Assembly (NCBI GenBank): GCA_965554225.1
Contig: CBEVZC010000071.1
Coordinates: forward strand, 1-15,310
Origin: BMS3ABIN04 sp965554225
GTDB taxonomy: Bacteria > Bacteroidota > Ignavibacteria > Ignavibacteriales > Melioribacteraceae
Direction of reading: 5' to 3'
Length of the DNA: 15,310 bases
Of the stretch, positions 7,027 through 15,176 are shown piece by piece. The notes under the pieces are model-generated. The model was not told where the DNA came from and did no database searches. It saw only the letters and a program-made list of their open reading frames with translations. Each line of letters begins with the position of its first letter. The first letter of the stretch is position 1. A program made the position numbers and the translations under genes.

Positions 7027-7430
7027 CAGAAAGATTCTTTTTCTGTTTCAATAGTGAACTTATCAATCCCAATACTCTTCGCCGCATCAATAACGCGTAT
7101 TACAATATCTATTTCTACTTTTTTATCTGCACGGATTACTAAATTATTTTCACCGGATTTAGCTTTAACTTCATCTAAAGCACCGGACAAAGTTGAAAGC
7201 TCGGTTAACTTTGAACCAAGATAAACTTTTCCTTCCGGAGTAATTGAGACAACGAGACGCGAAGGTAATGCTTGTTCATTGTTCTTTGATGCCGGCAATT
7301 TTACTTTTACGCCGGTATTTATAACAAACTGCGAAGTAAGAAGAAAAAACACAAGAAGCAGAAAGACTATATCCGTTAACGACGAATAACTAAAAATTGT
7401 AAGCGGTTTTCTTGATGTTTCAAATTTCAT
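7026..7430 (-). CDS. exbD: Biopolymer transport protein ExbD/TolR
   Basis: A 134-residue single-pass membrane protein, the plug or rotor partner of ExbB in the proton channel. The sole transmembrane helix (about 18-37) has the essential acidic residue as Asp20 in SLTDIVFLLLVFFLL, equivalent to Asp25 of E. coli ExbD. The periplasmic domain shows the usual pattern: VKVKLPAS, LVVSITPEGKVYLG, LVIRADKKVEID and a C-terminal KSIGIDKFTIETE. Its ribosome site AGGTGA lies just before the ATG, 8 bp after exbB. It could be called TolR; the adjacent TonB favours ExbD. Confidence 0.93.
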   Translation of the reverse strand: MKFETSRKPLTIFSYSSLTDIVFLLLVFFLLTSQFVINTGVKVKLPASKNNEQALPSRLVVSITPEGKVYLGSKLTELSTLSGALDEVKAKSGENNLVIRADKKVEIDIVIRVIDAAKSIGIDKFTIETEKESF

Positions 7431-7438
7431 ATTTTCAC

Positions 7439-8098
7439 CTATAGCTCAATTTCTAAATCTTTTTCATCGGGTTCAAGTTCATCGCCTGAAATTTCGTCCA
7501 ATATATCAACCACATTATTCGATACAACTTCCATATCCAAAACCAGCTTATTTACTTTTGAAACGAAATAATTATAATATGTATACGCAATTATTCCTAC
7601 GGCTAAACCAAAGGCTGTAGTTATTAATGCTTCCCAAATTCCGCCTGCTAAATCACTTGGGTTTGCCGCACCTTGTAAATCTTGAATACGCATAAAGGCG
7701 GAAATCATTCCCGTTACAGTTCCCAAAAAGCCGAGCAAAGGTGCAACGCCTGCAATAGTGGCAAGAACAGCTAAACCCTGTTCCAATCGACTGACCTCTT
7801 GCCGTCCGGCATTTTCTATTGCTTCCTGAACTCTTTCCCTACCAAGATGATACTTTTTTAATCCTCTTTTGATAATATTTGCCGTTGGGGACTTTTCTTC
7901 AATACAATAACTTATTGCGCCAGAAATATCCTTCCTTTTTACCATACCTCTTATTTTAACAAGGAATGCCGGAACGTTCATTTTGGATTTTCTAATAACT
8001 CTATACCTGTCTACAATTATTCCCAATGCAATGATTGAAGAAAGAAGAATAAACCACATCAACCATCCGCCTTTCATGAAAATTTCTAATAAATTCAT
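7439..8098 (-). CDS. exbB: MotA/TolQ/ExbB proton channel protein
   Basis: Pentameric inner-membrane subunit of the TonB motor. Three membrane segments are visible: about 12-30, about 109-135 with the signature ATIAGVAPLLGFLGTVTGM (113-131), and about 156-180 (WEALITTAFGLAVGIIAYTY). Thr127 or Thr129 in the second helix and Thr160-Thr161 in the third correspond to the polar residues lining the ion path. A large cytoplasmic loop (31-108) links helices 1 and 2. The last 16 residues are strongly acidic (DELEPDEKDLEIEL), which is unusual and might contact basic partners. Length is 219. A GG-containing ribosome site (TAGGT) precedes the ATG, 10 bp after the HU-SPOR gene. Confidence 0.93.
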   Translation of the reverse strand: MNLLEIFMKGGWLMWFILLSSIIALGIIVDRYRVIRKSKMNVPAFLVKIRGMVKRKDISGAISYCIEEKSPTANIIKRGLKKYHLGRERVQEAIENAGRQEVSRLEQGLAVLATIAGVAPLLGFLGTVTGMISAFMRIQDLQGAANPSDLAGGIWEALITTAFGLAVGIIAYTYYNYFVSKVNKLVLDMEVVSNNVVDILDEISGDELEPDEKDLEIEL

Positions 8099-8108
8099 TT
8101 TTTACCTA

Positions 8109-9770
8109 TTATTTTTTACCGAATAGATTATTTTTAATAGAATGTGCTTCTTTTAAACTTTTTATATTTTTTACTCTCACTCTATACCAAATTCCTCGGC
8201 TACCAAGATCAGCTTTAACGACAGAAGCATTAATTCCTTTCCTTTTTAATTTTTCAATCTCAGCTTTTGCATTTTCAGGCTTTTTCCAAGAAGAAACTTG
8301 AACTGAATAATTGAGTCCGTTAAAATAGATAAAATCCTCTATTTCCGTTTCTTGGCCGGCAACCGGTTTATTAGCAGATGCGGTAACTTTATTATTGTTG
8401 TCATTTGTTACATTTTCTTTTACAATAGGTTTAGCCGGTTGGTTCTCTATTTTTTCAGCAACCGGCAGACTTGCTTTTTCCTGAGTATTTACTTTTTTTA
8501 TTTCCGGTTTGTTAACGACTTCCCTTTTTACAGCAATTTTTGCCGGCTGAGAATTATTACCACTTATGAAGAAATAGTAAATTCCGATTACACCTAATAA
8601 CACAAATGCAATAACTAACATCCAGAAAGCTTGTTTAGAATAATTATTAACAACATCATTCTCTTCCGGCTCTATTAACTTTGGAGAAGTGGTATTATTT
8701 TCGAAATTTTCTCCTTCAATAATTCCTTTTTCTTCTCCTTCGGTTTCTTCAAAATTCTTTAGGGATTCTTCCCTCTCAGATCCAATATCTAAATTTTCGT
8801 TGTTTTCAATAATAGAAGAATCATTTCCAAGTGTTTCAGAAAGGCTATTCTCTTCATTAATAACATTTTCACTTAATTCATTACTATCATTAATTATATT
8901 ATTTTCAGAAAAATCCAATACGCTTGCAGATTCTTCGGGGGGTATTTCAAAATTATCGCTTTCCGAAGGGACATCTGGTTTCTCTGATATTTCATTTTCA
9001 TCCGGAAACATTTCCATTCTGTCCGTTTCGGTATCTTCAATTTCACTATTATTAGTATTTTCTAAAACATCTTCAACAATTTTTTTATCCGCTAAATTTT
9101 GATCTAATATCTCTACTTTTTCTTCAAAGCTCTCATGTATTCCGTTATTCTCAAAATCCGGCAGATTTTCTTCCGAATCCGCGGTTTCATTCTCAGGCTC
9201 ATTAAATTCTAAGCCTTCCACATTATCTTCCGTACCCGGTTGACAATCTTCATAAGAAGCAAGTCTTTGCCGACTAAGATAATCATCCCACAAATCAAAA
9301 TTTTCCAATTTCTCCGCTCGAGAAAGTAAATCCGCAACTCTAGCCTGAATTGATTTTTGGAAATAAATATCGGCAGTTCCGCCGGAAGACTCCCGTCCAC
9401 TATCGGCAAGTGGAATTAATGGTTTTCCAACTCCAAGACTAAATATTTTCTCATCAAGAATTTCACTTGCTCTGTTTTGTTCATCAACATTTATCGTTAG
9501 AAAAAGTGAAACTTTTTCTTCTTTATCTGTACTGTATGTCGGCGAAAAAATAATTCTACTGCTTTTATTGAAAGCCGTTTCTTTAATATTGCCATTTTCA
9601 TCGCTACCCTTTTTAAGCTGGAAAATTCCAATATCAGGAATTTTTAATGCTTCATCATACTCCAGAATGCTAGTCACTTTATTAATGAAGATCTTAAAAG
9701 CTAAATCTTTTTGGGTTCTTGAAACGCCCAAATTTTCTGCCATTTTTTGTATCAAGCTTTGCTTGTTCAT
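8109..9770 (-). CDS. HU-like DNA-binding domain / acidic linker / TM / SPOR-domain protein
   Basis: A 553-residue modular membrane protein. Residues 1-95 match the HU/IHF fold: NKQSLIQKMAENLGVSRTQ at the N-terminus and ALKIPDIGIFQLKK (41-54) in place of the VxIxGFGxF core. The Arg/Pro-rich DNA-bending arm is not recognisable, so DNA binding is likely altered or lost. Residues 181-370 are extremely acidic (63 Asp/Glu against about 9 Lys/Arg by my count). One transmembrane helix lies at about 381-403. After a Lys/Pro/Asn-rich spacer, residues 480-553 form a SPOR domain (YSVQVSSWKKPENA, AEIEKLKRKGINA, WYRVRVKNIKSLKEA), which in characterised proteins binds denuded glycan at the division septum. 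Topology should be HU inside, SPOR in the periplasm. A GAGG ribosome site precedes the ATG; it lies 38 bp after the barrel gene and 10 bp before exbB. Related HU-SPOR proteins occur in Bacteroidota. Confidence 0.85.
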   Translation of the reverse strand: MNKQSLIQKMAENLGVSRTQKDLAFKIFINKVTSILEYDEALKIPDIGIFQLKKGSDENGNIKETAFNKSSRIIFSPTYSTDKEEKVSLFLTINVDEQNRASEILDEKIFSLGVGKPLIPLADSGRESSGGTADIYFQKSIQARVADLLSRAEKLENFDLWDDYLSRQRLASYEDCQPGTEDNVEGLEFNEPENETADSEENLPDFENNGIHESFEEKVEILDQNLADKKIVEDVLENTNNSEIEDTETDRMEMFPDENEISEKPDVPSESDNFEIPPEESASVLDFSENNIINDSNELSENVINEENSLSETLGNDSSIIENNENLDIGSEREESLKNFEETEGEEKGIIEGENFENNTTSPKLIEPEENDVVNNYSKQAFWMLVIAFVLLGVIGIYYFFISGNNSQPAKIAVKREVVNKPEIKKVNTQEKASLPVAEKIENQPAKPIVKENVTNDNNNKVTASANKPVAGQETEIEDFIYFNGLNYSVQVSSWKKPENAKAEIEKLKRKGINASVVKADLGSRGIWYRVRVKNIKSLKEAHSIKNNLFGKK

Positions 9771-9808
9771 GGTTTGGGATCCTCGTTAGTTGATTAAATT
9801 TTTCTTAA

Positions 9809-11404
9809 TTACCACCTATATTCAAAACCTCCATAAACATCTATTGTTTTCGCCCTATAATTTTCGAATAAGAAATTTTTTCTATTCAATAAGTTCTCTG
9901 CCGAAAATGTTACTACTAAATTCTTCGATAACTTATAGTTTAAGTATATGGATAAATTAAAGTAATTATTTAATCTATTTTTATTTGCTAAATCCGTAAA
10001 AATTCCTGAAGAATAATTTAATTTTGCTTTTACATTAAGGCTCGGCGTAACAGGATAGTCATAATTTAGATCCATAGTAAATTCCGGGTAATATGGAACT
10101 TGATTTCCATCCGCATCCAAAACACCTTGATAATTTGCAGAACCATATAACTCTCCGCTTGGACCCTGAAAGAAAAGCAAATTTAAGAATAGCTTTGTTT
10201 TATCAACACGATTAAGAGTTGCCAAAGTAAAATCTCCCGGACCCAATTGATAAACGAAATAAGGTAAGTTGTCAATTCTTGTGTAACTTCCGCCAACAGA
10301 GACTTGAAAATATTTTAAATATTTATAAACTAAAGCTGCTTTCATCTTATACTTTTCTTTCAAATAAATATTGTCGGTTGTATTAAATTTATAAAATCTA
10401 TTCATTGAAGTTAAATCTTTCTGACTCAAAAATGTGGTACTCGGAGAAAACTTACCTGTTAGAAAAATTTTATCTGAAAATTTCATAGTTACAGCTGTTT
10501 GCGGGGAGAAAAATTTATTATCACCTTGTGCCGAATAAAAAAGTCCGCCTGTTACTTCAATAGGCTTAAGTAATTTCAATTTAATGTTTGTTGATAATGC
10601 ATAATAATTATAGCTTCCAATTCCCGATAAATTGTGCTGCATACTTTGATGTTTAATTTGCCCGTCAGCTCTAAAATTAAAGCCATTTACAGGGATACTT
10701 AAAAAGGCGGAAGTATTTAATAAATTTTCCGAAAGATTATTTTCACGAAAATTTTTCAAGTCGGTTGTTAAATTCAATCCATATTTGATAGCAGTAAATT
10801 TGTTAAACAGCGAAATCCCTATTTGGGCATTATCAGTTTCTCTGGTAAAACTTGGGTTTTGGGAACCGTAAAGATTATACGAATCTAACAAATACCTTGC
10901 ATTAAAAGTTATCCCTAAACCGGGCAGTACTTCCGCTGTATGATCAACAAAATATTTTGCTCCAATTGAAGCTGTTATGTAATTATAACCGGCTTTATTA
11001 ACAAACTCCCTTTCGCTCCTTCCGATAAATCCAAAATTAATCAACACATCGGAAAAGGAATTATTGTAATAAAATTCACCCATAGGAAGTGTAACCGTTC
11101 CCAACTCTGCTCGCAGCAATGAGTTAAACTGAGACTTTATTTTATTTACTTCCGCGCTGGTAATAAATGGGCTGGAAAAACCAGTGGGATTAAACTCCTC
11201 AGATGAAAAACTCGGCATAAAAAATTCTTCGGAAAGACCGGAAATCAATTCTGGTTTCTTCTTTTTGATTATCGGAATATCAACTTTTCTAACTCCCGTA
11301 ATCACAAACTCGGGAAGTTCAATGCTCTGACTTTCGTTTTCATTTTGAGCAAACGAGATAAATGAAGAAATCAGTATAATAATAATTACATTAAGTATTT
11401 TCAT
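9809..11404 (-). CDS. Outer-membrane beta-barrel, TonB-dependent-receptor-like but without plug
   Basis: A 531-residue protein with a signal peptide (MKILNVIIIILISSFISFAQ, cleavage likely after 19 or 20). Just after it, ELPEFVITG (29-37) resembles a Bacteroidota TonB box. A Lys-rich strip follows (47-50). No plug domain is recognisable. From about residue 95 to the end, alternating aromatic and polar strands indicate a barrel, with conserved-looking endings such as LNYDYPVTPSLNVKAKLNYS, LNYKLSKNLVVTFSAENLLN (497-516) and a last strand YGGFEYRW (524-531) ending in an aromatic, as outer-membrane barrels do. Length is well below a full TonB receptor (over 650). Its ATG overlaps the TPR stop (ATGA). 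The role is unknown; it could be a TonB-gated pore or an outer-membrane anchor for the TPR protein. Confidence 0.8.
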   Translation of the reverse strand: MKILNVIIIILISSFISFAQNENESQSIELPEFVITGVRKVDIPIIKKKKPELISGLSEEFFMPSFSSEEFNPTGFSSPFITSAEVNKIKSQFNSLLRAELGTVTLPMGEFYYNNSFSDVLINFGFIGRSEREFVNKAGYNYITASIGAKYFVDHTAEVLPGLGITFNARYLLDSYNLYGSQNPSFTRETDNAQIGISLFNKFTAIKYGLNLTTDLKNFRENNLSENLLNTSAFLSIPVNGFNFRADGQIKHQSMQHNLSGIGSYNYYALSTNIKLKLLKPIEVTGGLFYSAQGDNKFFSPQTAVTMKFSDKIFLTGKFSPSTTFLSQKDLTSMNRFYKFNTTDNIYLKEKYKMKAALVYKYLKYFQVSVGGSYTRIDNLPYFVYQLGPGDFTLATLNRVDKTKLFLNLLFFQGPSGELYGSANYQGVLDADGNQVPYYPEFTMDLNYDYPVTPSLNVKAKLNYSSGIFTDLANKNRLNNYFNLSIYLNYKLSKNLVVTFSAENLLNRKNFLFENYRAKTIDVYGGFEYRW

Positions 11405-14391
11405 AATTCTTTAATCTTTGTTTTTGCTTCTTTCCCGTAATCATCAGAAGGATGACGTTTTAGTACCGCCGAATACATTTGTTTGGCATTTCGCTTTTCA
11501 CCAAGTTTAACATAACAATCACCTAATTTTAGCAACGACTTTGTATACCACTCATCATAAGCGGAATAAACCGAACGAACGCGTACGAACGCTGTGATTG
11601 CATCTTCTACCTTATCTTGTTCAAAGAATGAAACACCGTAGTAATATTGTGCTTCAGCTCCTATATCATCTTTTCTCTGTTCTGCAATAGTTCTAAAATA
11701 GTCCTGACTTTTGTCGTAGTTTTTTCTTGCCAACTCAAAGATTCCTAATTCAACCGAAGATTTATCAGCAAAAATACTGCCCGGGAAAAGTTCCTTAATC
11801 TGCATAAAAGTTGCATACGCTTCCGGGAAATTGTTGTTATTCAGCAAAGCTTTTGCTTTCATAAAATAAACTTCCGACGCTCCTTTGATGTTTTTTATAA
11901 TTTCTATTGTAGAGTCATACAATGCTATTTCCGAATTGTAATCTTTTTTCTCATTATAAATTTTTCCGGCTTCAAGCACTGATGCAACACCAATTTCCGA
12001 TTTTAAGTATTGTTTTATTACCGCACCGAAATATGTCAAAGCTTCATCTTTATTACCCAAGTTAGCAGAACTTTTTCCCAGCCAGTAATAAGCTTTGGGA
12101 ACTAGAGAACTGTTGGGAAACCTGTTAAGAAAGTTTTTATAATTCCTAACTGCCATTTTATAATTGTTTACGCTGTAATAAAGGTCTCCCTTCTTAAAAT
12201 AAATTTTATCATTAAAATCTGCATTGGTATGGCTATCAATAAATTTCGAGATGAAGTTTTCCGCTTCTTTAATTTTATCTTGTACTTCATAACAATACAA
12301 AATACCGTTTACAGCATCAAAAACATTTTTGCTGTTCGGAAACTGATTTATAACTTTAGAATAAGTCCCTATCGCCTTATCATATTTACCTAAATTAAAA
12401 TATGAATCGCCAACAGAATATAAAGCAGTAGGCAACAGTTTAGAGTCGGGATAAGCTTCAAATATTTTACGGTAAGCAGTAATTGCTTCGTTAAAATCTC
12501 CTTGTTGAAAATGAATCCATCCAACTAAATATTGAGATTCATCGTTGTACTTTGATTCGGGAAATTTAATTTGCAGTTGTGTAAATACTTCCAATGCTTT
12601 GGAAGATTCTCCCGCTTTAAACAATGCTTGTCCATATTGGTAATATGCTTTGCTGTTCTTAGCAAAGACTTTATCTTTATAAATTAAATCGTAAAATACA
12701 CCGCTAGCTTTTTGGAAATCTTTAGTACCTAGATAGCAGCTTGCAAGTCTCTGTTTTGCATCTAAGTACTCAGCAGATTTTTTGTATTTATTCACATACT
12801 TTCTGAAATAGAATGCTGCATTAGGAAAATCTTTCTTGTTAAAGTATGCGTAAGCTTTCCCATACAATGTTTGCCTTCTTAATAAGTCATCTGTAGTTTT
12901 TATTCGATTGTAAAATTGTACAGCCTGAGAATATTTACCCAATGCCGAATAGCTTTCTGCCAAATAAAAATCTGCCTTACTTCGTTCACTAGTAATTAAA
13001 TCTCTATGAATTTTACTTAGTGCGGAAATAGCTTCATTAAATTTATTCATGTAAAATTCGGATATACCCAAACCAAGATAGCCGCGGTTTTTTAATTTTT
13101 CCGGTAAAGAATATATTTCCAATCCCCGTTTAAAATATTGCTTTGCGGTTTTGAATTTCTTTTTATCCAGATTTATTTCCCCGAGTAATATAAAAGCTTT
13201 CCCACGCGTGTGTGGATCAGCTGACTTAAGTGAAGCAATTATAGTTTCTTCCGAAGCCTTTAAATTATTTTTATTGTATTTAACAATTCCCAAGCTTAGT
13301 TTTGCTTTAGCTGCAAGGGAATTTTCAGGATACTTTTCTAAAAATTCATTATATATTTTCGTGGCAGCTGTAATTTCATTGTTATAACGTTTACACTCAG
13401 CGCTCCAGAAAAGAGAGTTCACCGCAATTGAATCGTTTTGTACTTTTGCAAGATTAGAAAATATTTTAAATGCTTTTTCATAATTTTTATTTTGAAAATT
13501 TACCCAAGCTAAACCATAAGTAATTTGGTTCTTCATATGATTATCAATATTTCTTCCGAGTAATGCCTTATACGCAGCAGCAGCTTTATCAAAATCATTT
13601 AGCCGGTAATATGTATTTGCTAAAATGTAGGTCGCTTCATTCTGTTTTTCACCGGGCAATTCATCAATCAAAGGATCTGTAAGTTCTAATACTGCGCTTT
13701 CATATTCTTTCAAATTGAAATAGCATATTCCAATTCTTAATTGTGCAAAAGGAGCCAGTATACTTTTTTTGTAAAAACCAAGCATTTGGTCATAGTACTT
13801 AACTGCATTTCTGTAATCCTGCTTTTCCTCGTAAACATTTGCGAGCGAATATGTTGTATAATCGTTGAAATTATTATTAAACTTGGAAGATAAAGCATCT
13901 TTTAAAAATGAAATCGCATCGTCATACTTTTTTTGTTTTGCAAAACTATCCCCGATTAAAAAAAATGCAGATCCTTTATACTCACTGTACGGATATTCAC
14001 TTTGCAGTAATATCAGCTTTGAACGGGCTTGATTGTACTCACCCAAATCAAAATAAAGCGAACCTAATTTATAAAGAGCCAGCGACCGGAAACCCGAATA
14101 TCTATAATTATCAATTAGATTAGTTAGTTCTTGAATTGCACCTTCCGGTTCATCAAGAGCAATATAACATTCGGAAGAATAATATTTTGCAGAGGAATAT
14201 ATTTCGTCTTCTACATAATCCAACTTATTTAGCTTGTTAAAGAAACTTAATGCCTGCGAATATTCACCATTCCGGAAAGCATTCATTGCTAAATTAAAAC
14301 TATCGGTCGCACTTTGCGAAAAAATAATAACCGAAGGAAATAGAATTAAAAGAAAGAATATTTTATTGAAAAGTTTATTCACTAATTTCAA
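11401..14391 (-). CDS. Exported TPR protein with about 26 repeats
   Basis: A 996-residue protein with a signal peptide (about 1-26, ending VIIFSQS) and then a nearly unbroken solenoid of about 26 TPR units, each about 36-38 residues. Clear units include GEYNQARSKLILLQSEYPYS (116-135), FNEAITAYRKIFEAYPDSK, KYDKAIGTYSKVINQFPNSK and YKMAVRNYKNFLNRFPNSS. The FPNS/YPxS ending is typical of periplasmic TPR proteins such as BamD and CpoB/YbgF. There is no lipobox and no second domain, so it is probably periplasmic or peripherally bound. The start at 14391 is TTG overlapping the DUF92 stop (TTGA); GTG at 14382-14380, three codons later, has better spacing (11 bp) from GGGA and may be the real start. 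Its stop overlaps the barrel gene's ATG, suggesting coupled synthesis of two partners. Confidence 0.88.
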   Translation of the reverse strand: MKLVNKLFNKIFFLLILFPSVIIFSQSATDSFNLAMNAFRNGEYSQALSFFNKLNKLDYVEDEIYSSAKYYSSECYIALDEPEGAIQELTNLIDNYRYSGFRSLALYKLGSLYFDLGEYNQARSKLILLQSEYPYSEYKGSAFFLIGDSFAKQKKYDDAISFLKDALSSKFNNNFNDYTTYSLANVYEEKQDYRNAVKYYDQMLGFYKKSILAPFAQLRIGICYFNLKEYESAVLELTDPLIDELPGEKQNEATYILANTYYRLNDFDKAAAAYKALLGRNIDNHMKNQITYGLAWVNFQNKNYEKAFKIFSNLAKVQNDSIAVNSLFWSAECKRYNNEITAATKIYNEFLEKYPENSLAAKAKLSLGIVKYNKNNLKASEETIIASLKSADPHTRGKAFILLGEINLDKKKFKTAKQYFKRGLEIYSLPEKLKNRGYLGLGISEFYMNKFNEAISALSKIHRDLITSERSKADFYLAESYSALGKYSQAVQFYNRIKTTDDLLRRQTLYGKAYAYFNKKDFPNAAFYFRKYVNKYKKSAEYLDAKQRLASCYLGTKDFQKASGVFYDLIYKDKVFAKNSKAYYQYGQALFKAGESSKALEVFTQLQIKFPESKYNDESQYLVGWIHFQQGDFNEAITAYRKIFEAYPDSKLLPTALYSVGDSYFNLGKYDKAIGTYSKVINQFPNSKNVFDAVNGILYCYEVQDKIKEAENFISKFIDSHTNADFNDKIYFKKGDLYYSVNNYKMAVRNYKNFLNRFPNSSLVPKAYYWLGKSSANLGNKDEALTYFGAVIKQYLKSEIGVASVLEAGKIYNEKKDYNSEIALYDSTIEIIKNIKGASEVYFMKAKALLNNNNFPEAYATFMQIKELFPGSIFADKSSVELGIFELARKNYDKSQDYFRTIAEQRKDDIGAEAQYYYGVSFFEQDKVEDAITAFVRVRSVYSAYDEWYTKSLLKLGDCYVKLGEKRNAKQMYSAVLKRHPSDDYGKEAKTKIKEL

Positions 14392-15176
14392 ATTCCCAAA
14401 ATTGTTATAAATAAAACCGAGCTAATTACTCCCGAAGAAAAATTTACCACATCATTATTAATCCAACTAAATCCGCCAATTAATTTTGCCGGAGTTTCAC
14501 AATGATATTTTCTTTCGGTAATTTCTCCGCATTTGCTGCATTTGTATTTTGCTTGAATCGTTGCACCTAGTATACTATCAATTAGACTGCCTATAAAACC
14601 GGAAACAATCAGTACTAAAATTAAAAATACCGGATAAGTTATTAACCAAGTGAAACTAAACAAAACAATTATACAACTACCTAAAAAGGCTCCTGCGGTT
14701 CCACCAAAAGAAATTCCCCCGGAAGTGCCTTGTTCACATTTCCGAAGCGTTAAAATATTATACGTTTTTCTTTTTCTTAATGTTCCTATTTCCGTTCCCC
14801 AAGTATCTGCCGAAACAGTTCCCAAAAATGTTAAGTAAACCAAATACCACATTTTATCCGGAGAAAAATAATTTAAGAGAACAAGAACTCCTCCTATTCC
14901 TCCATTTGCTAAAACTTGAAAAGAATCCCGGACAGAACTTTTCTCAAATTTATTACTTAATTCAACCGATACTTTATTTTTTACTTTTGATAAAATACTT
15001 GAGGGAAGAAAAAACGCTAAAATCGGAACGCTCCATTTTACTTCCCCAAAAACAAAAATAACTGTCGCCAAAAAGAATACTACGACAGCGCCATCAAAAG
15101 TTATGTACTTTAGCTTAAGCGAGAAAATTGAAATCAAAAAAGCCAGTACTAGACCCAATATTATATTCAGCAACAA
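14388..15176 (-). CDS. DUF92 family integral membrane protein
   Basis: A 262-residue polytopic protein of the DUF92 (TIGR00297) family. Motifs in order: LKYITFDGAVVVFF (22-35), RDSFQVLANGG (83-93), SADTWGTEIG (122-131), GTSGGISFGGT (150-160), GSLIDSILGATIQ (196-208), a small Cys/His site KCSKCGE and YHCE (Cys213, Cys216, His225, Cys226), and INNDVVN (239-245). Six or so membrane segments are visible. The plant member VTE6 is a phytyl-phosphate kinase, so a role in phosphorylating a polyprenyl or phytyl-like lipid is possible, but bacterial members are uncharacterised. The start is TTG at 15176, placed there because TAA occurs two codons upstream and the protein start then fits the family; no good ribosome site is seen. 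First gene of the seven-gene unit. Confidence 0.87.
   Translation of the reverse strand: MLLNIILGLVLAFLISIFSLKLKYITFDGAVVVFFLATVIFVFGEVKWSVPILAFFLPSSILSKVKNKVSVELSNKFEKSSVRDSFQVLANGGIGGVLVLLNYFSPDKMWYLVYLTFLGTVSADTWGTEIGTLRKRKTYNILTLRKCEQGTSGGISFGGTAGAFLGSCIIVLFSFTWLITYPVFLILVLIVSGFIGSLIDSILGATIQAKYKCSKCGEITERKYHCETPAKLIGGFSWINNDVVNFSSGVISSVLFITILGI

Noticed and set aside
8689..9102. Open frame of 137 codons on the plus strand, Ser/Phe-rich
   Set aside because: It is the antisense of the acidic Glu/Asp/Asn linker of the HU-SPOR gene; GAA-rich coding reads as TTC on the other strand and lacks stops by composition.
9771..9808. ATTAA/TTAAT hairpin and possible internal promoter between barrel and HU-SPOR genes
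   Set aside because: The gap is only 38 bp, the stem is 5 AT pairs, and no -35/-10 pair fits; it mostly holds the ribosome site GAGG.
11401..14391. DNA-level tandem repeats in the TPR gene
   Set aside because: The periodicity is at protein level only; the nucleotide copies are widely diverged, so there is no sign of recent duplication.
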